From: Hypericum androsaemum
Lineage: Eukaryota > Streptophyta > Magnoliopsida > Malpighiales > Hypericaceae
DNA length: 64,000 bases
Reading direction: 5' to 3'
Assembly (NCBI GenBank): GCA_963995505.1
Contig: OZ023195.1
Coordinates: 1,632,109-1,696,108, forward strand
This document shows, one piece after another, positions 25,863 to 36,700 of the stretch. Each line of letters opens with the position of its first letter. Position 1 is the first letter of the stretch. The notes below the pieces were generated by a model. That model was not told the origin of the DNA and did not search any database. It saw only the letters and a program-made list of their open reading frames with translations. The translations under genes were made by a program, and so were the position numbers.

Positions 25863-26284
25863 GACCTCGGGAGAGTGGAATCTGAAACATGGGAATGCTT
25901 GAGAGTAAAGACTCTTAACAGAGAAAATTCCAGAGCTGATATAGGCCTATTTGAGGAAATCTCGGCCTGCCGCCCGGGGAGAGAAACCTTGGATGATTTG
26001 ATTCAGTGCTTTGAGACTGGGCTGCTCCCAATCACGCAAGGTCCGCCTCCATGTCAAGGGCCAAGTCCAGGTATCATTCAAGTCAGACCCGCAACTTGCA
26101 ACCAAAGCCATTTTCTGCGTAGAAACAGATATAAGACAGGGAACTTTTCCTTTAAGACTTGGTCACAAGCCCAAACATCTTCCTAGAATCTCGTGTCTGT
26201 TCCACTATGAATCAGCATGGAGCATCCATTTCTAACGATCACAGGCATGGTACTACCACCCAGAGATAGCTTGGCAATGGTCTC

Positions 26285-28080
26285 TCAGACCCCAAATTTA
26301 CGAGCATCAAAAAGAATCATGGAAATAGGGAAAGGTAAATTAGCGCAGCGCCTGGAGCCATGAATGCCTTTCACAATCCTTGCCCAAAGCATTTCCGGAT
26401 TAGAGATGTACCGAAAGATCCATTTTAACAGGAGAGCCTCATTCTTGAGATCGAGGTTGGAGATGTCTAGCCCCTCATTTTCAATTGGCAAAGAGATGTT
26501 ATCCCAAGAGATCCAACATAGCTTTCGCTGATCGATTCCACCCGACCAAAAAAACCTGCACATTTTAGAGACTAAGGCTTTTCGAACTCCGGCAGGGACT
26601 TTGAAAAGCGAGAAGTAGTGAGTTGGAAGGCACTCAAGGACCGAGTGGATGAGAGAGATTCTACCCCCCAGCGATAAAAGGCTACCCTTCCAACCCACAA
26701 GGCGCTTATCAAAGAGATGAAGAACCGGCTGCCACCTGCCTATACGAGACATCTGAGCACCAATTGGCAAACCAAGATAAGTAAACGGAAGAGACTGCAC
26801 CTTGCAACCCCAGGATGATGCAATTCTTTCAAGCCAATCAGGACACGTGTTAACCCCGATGAAAGAACTCTTAGCAAAGTTGACTTCAAGTCCCGAGATC
26901 AGGGAGAATCCTTTAATTAATCTCTGGAGGTTAAGAACATCACAGTCATCCGGTTGCACGAAGAGTAGAGTATTGTCAGCATATTGAAGAATGTGCAAAT
27001 CTGAACCTAGTTGCAAAATTGACACTCCTTTGATAAGATCAAAGGCAGCCGCCTTGAGAACAAGCCTACGTAACCCCTCGGCTGCTATCAGGAATAAATA
27101 GGGGGAAAGGGGGTCACCTTGTCTTAACCCTCGACCGATTTTGAATACATTAGTAGGCGAGCCATTAACCAGAATAGAACTCGAGGCTCCCTCAACGCAA
27201 CACATTATCTAGTTGCACCATTTTTTTGCCAAACCACATTGCCTTAAGAGATTCATTGAGATGTTTCCAAGAGATTTTGTCAAACGCCTTGCGGAAGTCA
27301 AGCTTCAAGAGCACACCCGAGCGATTTTAACGCTTGAGAAGAGAGATAACTTTAAGAGCACACCCGAGCGATTTTAACGCTTGAGAAGAGAGATAACTTC
27401 ATTCGTGATGATCACGCCGTCAAAGATTTGTCTACATTCAATGAAAGCAGACTGCTCCTGACCAATCAAGCCAGACAGAACACCTTTCAACCTAATCGAG
27501 AGAACTTTGGCAATTGTTTTATAAAGGCTAGAAATCAAGGAGATCAGCCTAAAGTTATCCAACTGCTGACTGCCTGGCTTCTTTGGAATCAGAGCAAGAA
27601 AGGAAGCCATAACATGAGAATCAAGAGAACCGGTCCTGAAAAAAGATTCATAAAAGACATCAGATCCGGAGAGATAACATCCTAGGCCGCCTTGTAAAAG
27701 GCCATGTTAAAACCATCAGGGCCCGGGGCCTTATCGCTTGCACACTCCCAGACAACAAATTTTACCTCCTCTAGGGTCAGATTTTGCTCTAAGTGAACTC
27801 TCTCGGAGTCACTTATACGGTCAAAAAGAGAGGGAACCAAAGAGGGCCGATCCCACTCCACCTCTAAGAACTGAGAACGGAAGTGATTGAAGATTGCTTC
27901 CTTCACCTCAGCCACCTGACTTACTGATCTTCCATCAACAGAGATGTAGCCAATATGATTCTGGCGTGATTTGAAGGAGGCCACCGCGTGAAAGTACTTG
28001 GTGTTTTTATCCCCATTGAGACCCCAACTTAGTCGAGATTGCTGCCTGAGAAGAGAATCTAGCCTCTTGTGCTGGATCAA
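26285..28080 (-). pseudogene. LINE reverse transcriptase, broken and with altered catalytic motif
   Basis: N-terminal part 28080-27682 (VWECASDKAPGPDGFN), middle 27610-27374 (FRLISLISSLYKTIAKVL), C-terminal part 27205-26285 (GLRQGDPLSPYLFLI). The active-site motif reads YADN where working enzymes have Y/FADD. A 47-bp tandem duplication at 27307-27400 shifts the frame between the middle and C-terminal parts. Confidence 0.88.
27307..27400. repeat. 47-bp tandem duplication in the LINE
   Basis: The unit starting 'aagagcacacccgagcgatt' occurs at 27307-27353 and 27354-27400, identical but for the last base. 47 is not a multiple of three, so it breaks the reverse-transcriptase frame. The near identity points to a recent event. 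Confidence 0.95.
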
Positions 28081-28375
28081 AAGTTGCCTCGCTAAACCTC
28101 TCCTATGAAGTTGTCCAGCTGGGTCCAGCCCGTCAGCCTCATCTAATAGATCAAGAGAATTTTAACTCATCTTCCATATGAGCCAGGCTGTCCAAGTCAC
28201 TATTGAAATCACCTTTTTTCCAATCCTTAAGTAACCCTTTCAAAAAAATTAGCTTGAAAATGATTTTGTTTGGCCCAAAAGTTTGATGGTCAAGATCTGC
28301 CCACCAAGCACGTAATTTTGGGACAAAATTAGCATCCTGCAGCCAATAATTCACAAACCGAAATGGCTTGGGTCC

Positions 28376-29083
28376 CTAGTTGAGACTATCCTCCTTCAAC
28401 ACCACTGGGTTATGATAAAAAAGATTCCTAGGAAGACCCCATTGAGACATTGAAGAAAAGTGATGCATCCACGAAGGTGACACCAGAAACCTATCTAACC
28501 GATTTGATGCACCAGGGCCACGCCAGGTGAATCTGCGTCCCTGCATTAGAAGGTCCACCAGCTCAACATCGGCGATGAAGTCCTGGAACTTGCTCGACCC
28601 AGAACTAGAAGTAACTTGACCATTACTGCACTCCGAACCATTAACTGTAGCATTAAAATCCCCGCCCATGATCCAGACATCCGCAGAGATGCTCTGTTTG
28701 AGAGACACAAGTTCCTCCCATAAAGAGCGTTGTTCAGATCTCAGAATCGGGGCATAAACATTGACCATATAACAAACCATGTTTATCTTGAGAAGCCTGC
28801 CAATAACACATAGCCAATTATCACCCTTCAGGCAATCCAAAAGTTCAAAGAAGTCGGAGCTCCAGACAGTAAAAATTCCCCCAGAATTCCCAACAGAAGG
28901 AATCACTTCCCACACGAAATCCTCACGCCTCCAAACCCGCTTCACCTTAGGATGTGAAGGCAACACAATCTTAGTTTCCTGTAACAGCATCATACCCACA
29001 TTATATTCGCGAACCACTTTCTTAACTTCTCTTTTGGTTTCCGGGGCATCAAGTCTGCGAACATTCCATGAAAGCCAATTCAT
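28376..29083 (-). pseudogene. LINE apurinic/apyrimidinic endonuclease domain
   Basis: Opens MNWLSWNVRRLDAPETKREV, then LLQETK, GGDFNATVNGSE and FTWRGPGASNRLDRF, the usual landmarks of the LINE endonuclease that nicks target DNA. WNVRR replaces the common WNVRG. One open frame of 235 residues. Confidence 0.88.
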
Positions 29084-29171
29084 TTAGAAAGGCTGCACTC
29101 CTTGACTTGTTTACTAGCTGAGGAACAGGGGCTACCAATTTTTTTTTGCCGCCACAATCATACCATCAAGA

Positions 29172-29308
29172 ACAACGCTCTTTGTGGGAGGAACTTGTGG
29201 CTCTCAAACAGAACATCTCTGCTGATGTCTGGATCATGGACGGGGACTTTAATGCTACAGTTGATGGTTCGGAGCGCAGTAATCGTCAAGTTACTTCTAG
29301 TTCCGGGA
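29172..29308 (+). mobile_element. Inverted fragment of the same LINE's endonuclease
   Basis: Plus strand encodes QRSLWEELVALKQNISADVW and GDFNATVDGSE, closely matching the minus-strand LINE at about 28605-28742. It is a second copy in opposite orientation, directly beyond the 5' side of the LINE. Confidence 0.88.
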
Positions 29309-29474
29309 CTGTATCTCCAATCTATTTACTCATTATCTTAAGGATTTGATAAGATATGAAAAATTTTTGGCAAAGCTCTATTTAAAATTGGAAAAAACCC
29401 TGATTCCATATAAAATTACAAACTTACCACTTAATAAAAAATTTCTCAACAATCATTCATTCTATGTGCAGTTT

Positions 29475-29557
29475 TGATTTAACTCCCCTTTTCTGTACAA
29501 TCTCGAACATTTTCTAAAAAGCATACGCCTCCAAAGTTATTGGAAATATGAGCAAAC
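29475..29557 (-). pseudogene. Small relic of a TNL NB-ARC exon
   Basis: About 83 bp match TNL1 exon 2 at about 36879-36962 on the same strand. The minus strand reads FAHISNNF then GVCFLENV, as in TNL1, with a one-base loss near 29485. The sequence on its left (29370-29474) instead matches 62040-62150. Confidence 0.8.
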
Positions 29558-29709
29558 GAGAAAAATGAAGGGCGTGGATTGGCCATATAACTTACTCCTA
29601 GACCTGATCATTGTTTGAATTCGTTTGATTCGAATTCATCAAAATATTATGAACCGTCGAATTTGAATTATTTTTTATTTTATTTATTTTAAACTTTTCA
29701 AAATTTTAT

Positions 29710-29792
29710 GGTTTAGGGTTAGAGTTCAAGTTTAGGTTTAGAGTTTATGGTTAGGGTTTAAGTTTATAGTTAGGGTTTAGGATATAGTAGAT
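29710..29792. repeat. Degenerate telomere-like (TTTAGGG) repeats
   Basis: Several units of GTTTAGGGTT, GTTTAGGTTT, GGTTAGGGTTT and TTAGGGTTTAGG in 80 bp, matching the plant telomere unit with changes. Interstitial, inside the relic-rich region. Confidence 0.75.
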
Positions 29793-29928
29793 AATTAAAT
29801 TGGTTATACGATATATGTATGTGCTCGGAATTGTAGTTGTAGTGCTTTTTTTTATAGTCATAAGAAATAAAAAATACTAGAAAATAGAAGGATCAACCAA
29901 ATGAAATTGAATAAATGGAACATAAATT

Positions 29929-30147
29929 CTCATTGCCCTGCAGGACAGCACGGAACTGGCCATCAAGGAGGGGAAGGAAGACGGTGTAGATAGTCTGTGC
30001 ATTCTCCTGATCAACTCCTTCACCGCCATCCTTGCTCTCCACGAGCATGAACTGGGTCACCAAGTGAACGTCCTTCCCACACATTCCCATTCTTTGGGTC
30101 ATCCACCACAACTTGAACCAGAAGCAGCACATAAACCGGAGACCTCT
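29929..30147 (-). pseudogene. Exon fragment of a raffinose synthase / seed-imbibition family gene
   Basis: The minus strand reads [36 protein letters not shown] and [20 protein letters not shown], the pattern of probable galactinol-sucrose galactosyltransferases (SIP/RFS1-RFS2 class). Those proteins are about 750 residues; only about 73 residues of an N-terminal part are present. The frame leaves homology after GNEN. I found no further exons on either side. Called a captured or duplicated gene relic. Confidence 0.65.
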
Positions 30148-30456
30148 ACACGAAAACAGAACAACGTCGATTCCCATTCTCTCGACATTTTGGTAGTTCC
30201 GGCAGAAGCTCAGCCGGCGGAGGGAATTTTCTCTAACCCGTTAACGGTAGCAGCTGGAAGTCGGCTCTCGCTGTTAGTTGCGTGGACATTTTTGTCCATA
30301 CATCCCCGGGCCCAGAAAGGGATGGAAACAACTGGCCTCTGCCTAGAATAGGAATTTCACTCTCCCCAGCAAGGAAACAATAACTGGTCTGTTGCAAGAT
30401 AAATAGTTTCATGAAATTACATTTGAGAAACAAAATTACCAAGTTCACTGATCGAA

Positions 30457-30821
30457 CTAGGAGAACAATTTGGTGCTGCGTCGCATGAGCTGAGTTGCTT
30501 TAATCGCAGGAGCCGAGTTTAGGGTGGTAGAAGCTAGGTCGCAGAAATTGAGTTTAGGTTGTAGGAGCTTGGTCGCAGGAACTGGTTCAACATAAATCCT
30601 AAGCACATCCGCAAAGTGGTAGAATTCGAATATGAACGAAAGATCATCATCGCAGCTGATATCCATTTCATTTTATAACGGTAAAACAAACTTTCTATTG
30701 TAAATGCTCGATTAACTTCTTCAACCAAGTTGATGAAACAATATAGATCTGGGTCGACATTGTTGTAAAATTGCGACCTACTATCGAGGACGAACTCCAA
30801 TATGAACACTTTTTCTGCCAT
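30457..30821 (-). pseudogene. N-terminal relic of a plant MuDR-type transposase (PB1-like part)
   Basis: One frame starts MAEKVFILEFVL, then VDPDLYCFINLVEEV and LFYRYK. After a frame change the next frame gives CDDDLSFIFEFY and VLRIYVEPV. This order resembles the PB1-like N-terminus of plant Mutator transposases. No catalytic DDE part is present. Assignment is from pattern memory and moderate at best. Confidence 0.45.
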
Positions 30822-31280
30822 GCTCGAGGAACTCCGAAATTAGGATTTCGTCGAACCAAATTGGGGGAAACAGAAATGGAAAAAAAAATTAAGGTTTTCC
30901 CGAACGAAATTGGGGAAAACCCTAAGCGCGCGAAGAACAGTTAGTGAAGAAGCACGTAAGGGGCGTCAGGGTAGGGGAAGGAAGGATGGAAGGCAGAGGG
31001 ACGATTAAGGAAGAAGCAGGTGAGGAAGGAAGGCGGAGCGTCTGGGTGGATTTTGTCTCGGGAGCGGTAATTCTCAAATTAGGATAGAAAGAGTGATTTT
31101 TACCGTTTGATTTTTTTAGAAAGTTAAAAAGGGCACTAAGTTAGAAGGTAGGCATTTCAGTCATTTCATGTAGTTTTTCGCCGGAAAAAAGTTCGATTCC
31201 AGCTTTTTAATCTATTTTGAAAATAAAGGAGTGTAAGAAGCGAATATGCCAAATGCTAAGATCCTAAGAATAATTTACCC

Positions 31281-31281
31281 A

Positions 31282-31317
<36 letters not shown>

Positions 31318-31332
31318 TATGTATATGTATGT
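31281..31332. repeat. Simple repeat (AT)n then (GTAT)n
   Basis: 'atatatatat' followed by about eight GTAT units and two GTATAT units. Confidence 0.95.
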
Positions 31333-31567
31333 GGGTACCCCATGATCTACTGCCATGATTCTAGCCATATATGGGCTTCAGAATAAATAACAAAGCTAGC
31401 AAATTCGGCCCATGACCCAACTAAACAATAAAAATGAACATGAAGTCCATCTCATCTCAGCTAATAAAAAAGTTGATAAACAAGATTCCAACAGCTTCAG
31501 CTTCATCTTCAGGCCCTCGCCATCATCTCCTTCACTTCAGCTCCATCTTCCATGTCGATTCAGTGCC

Positions 31568-31929
31568 CCTTTTGAATCTTCCATGCAACACGGTCCAATT
31601 GTTAAAACACTTGATGATGCAATTAATTAAGTTAGAAAACGAAACACATCAATTTTGCTTCGTTCCTTTTATAGCAGGTTCGGATTGGTCAATTTTTTGC
31701 AGAGTTCCTCGTTTTGCATATTCCATTTTCGTACTTCTCGTTTATCTTCCTTTTGAATCTTCCATGCAACACGGTCCAATTGTTAAAACACTTGATGATG
31801 CAATTAATTAAGTTAGAAAACGAAACACATCAATTTTGCTTCGTTCCTTTTATTGCAGGTTCGGATTGGTCAATTTTTTGCAGAGTTCCTCGTTTTGCAT
31901 ATTCCATTTTCGTACTTCTCGTTTATCTT
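31568..31929. repeat. 181-bp tandem duplication
   Basis: The unit starting 'ccttttgaatcttccatgca' occurs at 31568-31748 and 31749-31929, almost identical (for example tttatagcagg against tttattgcagg). A more distant relative, split by an insertion, lies at 60580-61180. Confidence 0.93.
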
Positions 31930-32079
31930 CCATTAAATATCTGTTGCGGGGACAAACAAATTGAAACAGGAGTGGATTCGGTCTTGGATGTGTAAATTGA
32001 AACAGGCTCATTCTTTCTTACTAAATCACAAAATATTTGAACCACAAATTTTTCAAAAAAAAACCTTTGAAAATTAGAA

Positions 32080-33600
32080 GGTGAATCTTGTAAGATCTAC
32101 CATAAATTGGCACTTCATAAATTCTTAACAATTAGCTATAACAATCATACTTAAAATTTTCCTGAAATTACTCCCCATCCATACTAGTTTCTCAAGGTCC
32201 CAATGACTATTACATGTAAATGAAACTTATCAAATAGGATTAGTTCAATTCCAAATGATATGCATTGTATCCCAAATGAGGTTGAGAGCAGCCGATCTTC
32301 ATGACATTACTCATCAAAAAGGTTTAGACTTTTGCATTATATATAGAACTTACGGAATTTCACAATAACCATGTCATGGGAACCCATCTTCATGCGTGCT
32401 TCAGAAGAACTAATGATAGGTTGAACAGAGCACCTCAGGGGATTCTCTGAAAAATCACAAACCTTTTAGTCCGAAACTGAGCTGTCGTCATAGAATCTCG
32501 ACACTCAGACAGCACTCGTCTCAATCAATAAGCAACAATTCAGGAGAGTTTTTTTTGGGTGAGATTTAAATTGTTTCCACAATTTCGGATCTTAGACGGT
32601 AATAGGATTCGATCCTCCCACCTTATGCTTAAAGACTGACACCGTATCCATCAGACTATACATGAATTGGTACAATTCAGGAGAGTTTGTCACATGCCTA
32701 GAGTGACATTTGTAGATGGTGATGTGTCTTTAGTTTGGCGGGAATTGAGTGTATGACGTGGTAAAGCTAACGCGGGAAAGCCACGAGCTGGTGTAACTAC
32801 CTGACTGAATGTAACGACCCTTTGACTAGCAAGTAACTGTTATTAATAGCTATAAAGGGAATGCTACCCTCTGTACAGAAGGATTGGAAATACATATCAA
32901 TAATATCCTTCTCCTATTCTCTCTCTCTTTCCCTTCCCTCGATCTCTCTTCTCTCAGATTCCCTTCTGTGTTCTTGTTCTTCATTGTTGGGCCGTGATAG
33001 AGTTTTAGTTCTTTAATAGCCATGAGGAACTGAATCTCGGGATCCGATTCCGCCGCCTCCTCGGGAAGCCCATCAAGTGCTTCCACAAATATTTCCAGGC
33101 AGAAATCTACTGCTGCAGAATTCTCGCATTCAAAGGAGGATCGACCCGGCAGATGGAACCTGAGAATTAAGGGTCAATTTAGTTGTTTAAGAGCATCCAA
33201 ATCTTGTTCAGTTTCAATTCATCATCCTAACTATAGATAACTGCAGAAAATCAACAAGGAGATGTTGGAAGTAAGATTCTCCGTAACAAGCAAAGGGAAA
33301 ATATGAATTGTTATGAAGTTGGAGGCAAATTAAAGCAAATTGGTTTCAGATTATTTAGTTTCCAACAAGCATAAATATACGAAGAACCGATTCCAACTCT
33401 TGGACGACAATTGACCTTGGAAGAGGGTGTTCATGGCAAGACAATTTCTTCAACTGGAATTTCTGTTTTCCTCTGATTGCTGCAGCCGCTTCATTGCTGA
33501 GGTTTGTCCTCACCCCCAATGACATCTACAATGATACCGATAAATTAGTAAACATAAGCCAATATCAACTGTTGTCTTATCGAGAGTTGAATCGAAGTAC
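32080..33600. repeat. Duplicated 3' flank of TNL1
   Basis: Matches 49310-50140 downstream of TNL2 (for example 'ttactccccatccatactag', 'aaaccttttagtccgaaact' and the part near 33360-33480), and in part 61370-61960. It shows that the duplication unit of the TNLs reaches at least 1.5 kb past the stop codon. No coding frame was recognised in it. About 400 bp at 32560-32990 has no counterpart in the TNL2 copy. Confidence 0.85.
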
Positions 33601-33627
33601 GATGATATTTTACATCTCATGCTACGA

Positions 33628-33697
33628 TTACCTGCTAGATAGATCTTCTTCAGCTTTCCTGGGACCCTTGGTTGCAACTACTATATGGTACCAAATC
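33628..33697 (-). other. Possible extra 3' exon of TNL1
   Basis: After an acceptor-like ATCCAAG the minus strand reads WYHIVVATKGPRKAEEDLSS and stops at 33628-33630. The same stretch behind TNL2 (50219-50147) differs by an in-frame three-base change (ATKQGPRK). A donor-like AT|GTATGG in exon 5 (near 33786-33793) would join it in frame. Transcript evidence would be needed; TNL2 lacks that donor. Confidence 0.35.
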
Positions 33698-33762
33698 CTT
33701 GGATGACAGGTAAGGAGTAGGAACTTGGTTTGCCTCAAATTCGATTGTCCGATTCAAAATGA

Positions 33763-36700
33763 CTATCGCATTAAATAAGACGATCCATACATAGGAGCTA
33801 CCGCGCACTTGAGAATCTCCACATCATCTCTAAGAATATCATCCTCGCTCCAACCATTATAAACAGAGAAATGAAAAGAGGTCTCGGGGAAACAGAACAT
33901 GGAGGGGTTGACGAGATGAAGCCACAACACTGTACAACAATTTCCTGGAGTAGTAATCTCATACCTGTGTAGGTTTTTTGAGCACAATACTTGTCCAGAC
34001 TCGGATTGCCACTCGCACTTAACAAGGAGGTAGTCTACAAAAGAATTGGGAATGGGAACAAAGGCCAGAAGAACAACACCGAAAATAACTGCAACCACAG
34101 GATCAGCAACACTCCTCCAACTGGTGTTTGCCAGGAACGATTTACATCCCATCTCACCACCACTAGAAGAGTTGTTGAACCATCCTTCTGGAAATTCACT
34201 TCCTGGCAGCACAAGCTCGACTTTCCTGTCTTCAACTTCGTTGTCCTCGTCTTTGTCTTCGTCCGCTCCTCTATTGTATTGTGATTCCTTCTTCAGGACC
34301 TACAGGGTAAGACAAGTGGATGAGATTGATCTTCTTGTTACTATGCATTACACAAAGTGAGAGATATACCGACGAAACTGCCAGGATGAAATCTCCAAAG
34401 ATGTGGTTCATTGCGTCCCCTTCCAGACTGGTACAGTTCCAAAATCTGAACCAAAATCTCCGACAAGGACCCGGTGATAACATGGAAGCATACTTAACCA
34501 GAGATGTGCAGTTGGTTGCGTCTAGGTCTCCCAGCTCACATGGAAGCTCTGGTATCATTCTCAGACTCGTGCAATTGTACAAACCAAGTGTTTCCAGATG
34601 AGTGAGATACTTAATTCCCTCCGGTAAGCTCTCCAGTATGGTACAACCGGAGAAATCAAGTGCTTTCAGATTATGAAGCTGCGGAATACCCTTTGTAAAG
34701 CTATTCAAATTGGTGCAATTGTACAATTGAAGTTCTTCTAGATTGGCAAGGTTCTGAATGCCATCTGGTAAACTCTTCAAATTGGTGCAATAGGACAAAT
34801 CAAGTACTTCTAGATTGGAAAGGAGCTCAATACCATCTGGTAAGCTCTCCAAGTTGGTGCAATTGGAAAAATCAAGTTCTATCAGATTGGCAAGGTACTC
34901 AATGCCATCTGGTAAATTCTTCAAGTTGGTGCAAGAGGACAAACAAAGTTCTTTCAAGTTGGCAAGGTGCTCAATCTCGTCTGGTAGCCAAGTTAAGCCA
35001 CTGCTATATGCGTTCAGACTCACAAGAGAGTGTAAATCACCCACACTTGTTGGAAGGCTAAGCAACTTCGAGCATCCAACAATTGAAAGCTCTTCAAGAT
35101 TCTCCGATTCGCCAATGTTACTTGGCAGACTCTCTAGCTCTTTGCAATATCCACACCATAACCGCTTAAGTTGAGACAGATGTTGAATGCCTCGAGGAAA
35201 CTCTTTTATTTTTGTATACATCAAATCTAAATGAACTAGTTTTTTTGGAAGTTGCGAAAGCTCTGTGATTTTTTCGCAGCTCTGGAGAGCTAGATGTTCC
35301 AATTTTTTGAATTGTGACAATTCAGGACATCTGGCAAGTCCCGTGTAACTAAGGTCCAGTTTCTTGAGTTCCACTAGGTGCTTTACTGAACCAGGGATTT
35401 CTTGTATGTTATGACAATATCCTACATCTAGCGTCTCCAACTTTAGTGCCCCACTCAAGTCCGGAAGTTGGCTCAAGTTCTTAGAGTAGCTAAGGTCAAT
35501 GCATTTCAAATTCGGAAAATATGGCTGCAACAATTAAGAAGAATTTAGTAAAAGACAAAAGGTAGCTGAACTTAATGCAAATCTGATCACGCATGGAAGA
35601 ACTTTCTACTATACCTTGCCACTCCAGAGTTCCCTGAGATTGCTATATTGCATACGAAGTTCAACAAGGTTGTCGAGATCAAAACACGATGGCAGAGATG
35701 GCGAAGAATAATTCTTCCATTCCAAGTACCTCAATTCATTCGGAAGATACTTGAGACCTTGCAACATCAAGATATTTTCAGCACAGCCATTGCGAAGGCA
35801 GAGGATTCTTAGCCTTCCCATATCCTTAAACACATCAGGCTGTAAATTGATCTTTTTACCAACGGACATCTCTGGTGATATGACTTCTATCTCCCTTTTC
35901 CTTTTGCGACTGGTCCCCTAAACATTGAAATATGAAAATTAGAGACGATAACTGTTGTAGTGCACTCGTATCACCCTATAAATAAGTCACGGTGTTTAAA
36001 AAGAGGAAGAGTCCTCGTAGCCAGCTCGCCAAAATTTTCTTGCTAATCAATGAGTATATAAAAAGTATAGGTAGAAGATTATAAGGGAAATATTTATGTC
36101 ATTACCATATTACTGGACATCAGATCCGCGATTTCCTTCCACCTCCATAGCCTACTATGTTTACCGATCTCATCGGCCATTTGTCGCAGCAAATCATGCA
36201 TATGTAATTTGTTGTACTGGTTAATGGTTATGAGAGCCTTATCGGTAAGACGATTGATGATGCTTATGGAGCCAAATCCACATGCTTTGAGGATAATCTC
36301 CATACAGTCTCCACCTGAACAATGTAGGAGGCAAGCAATGTCAAGAAACATGCTCTTGTGGATATCATCTAGCTCATCAAAGCTACTTGTCAAAATCTTC
36401 ATGATCCCAATGTCAGGACTATCTCTTAGATTTGCCAAATCACTTTCCCAAATAATTACATTCTTATCATATAGACGGCGACCCAAAATCACTAAAGATA
36501 GGGGCAGGCCTTTCGCGTATTGTCTAGTCTCTCGTAAAAGCTTGATTTGCTCTGCAGTTGGTTGCCTTTGCTTGAACATATGATGTTGGAGGAGCTGAAG
36601 AGAATCATTATCATCCAACATTTCGACTTCATATACATCATCGCACATATTCTTGAGAACTTGCATGTCTCTTCCTGTAGCAATCATTTTACTTCCTCTA

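Larger units (their letters stand above)
25018..29148 (-). mobile_element. Decayed LINE (L1-type) retrotransposon
   Basis: Minus-strand domains in LINE order: endonuclease (29083-28376), linker (28354-28151), reverse transcriptase (28080-26285) and zinc-binding C-terminal domain (25862-25404). A T run on the plus strand at 25018-25028 is the poly(A) tail at its 3' end. Only the end of ORF1 may remain upstream of 29083. Several frameshifts and stops, one made by a 47-bp duplication. Confidence 0.9.
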
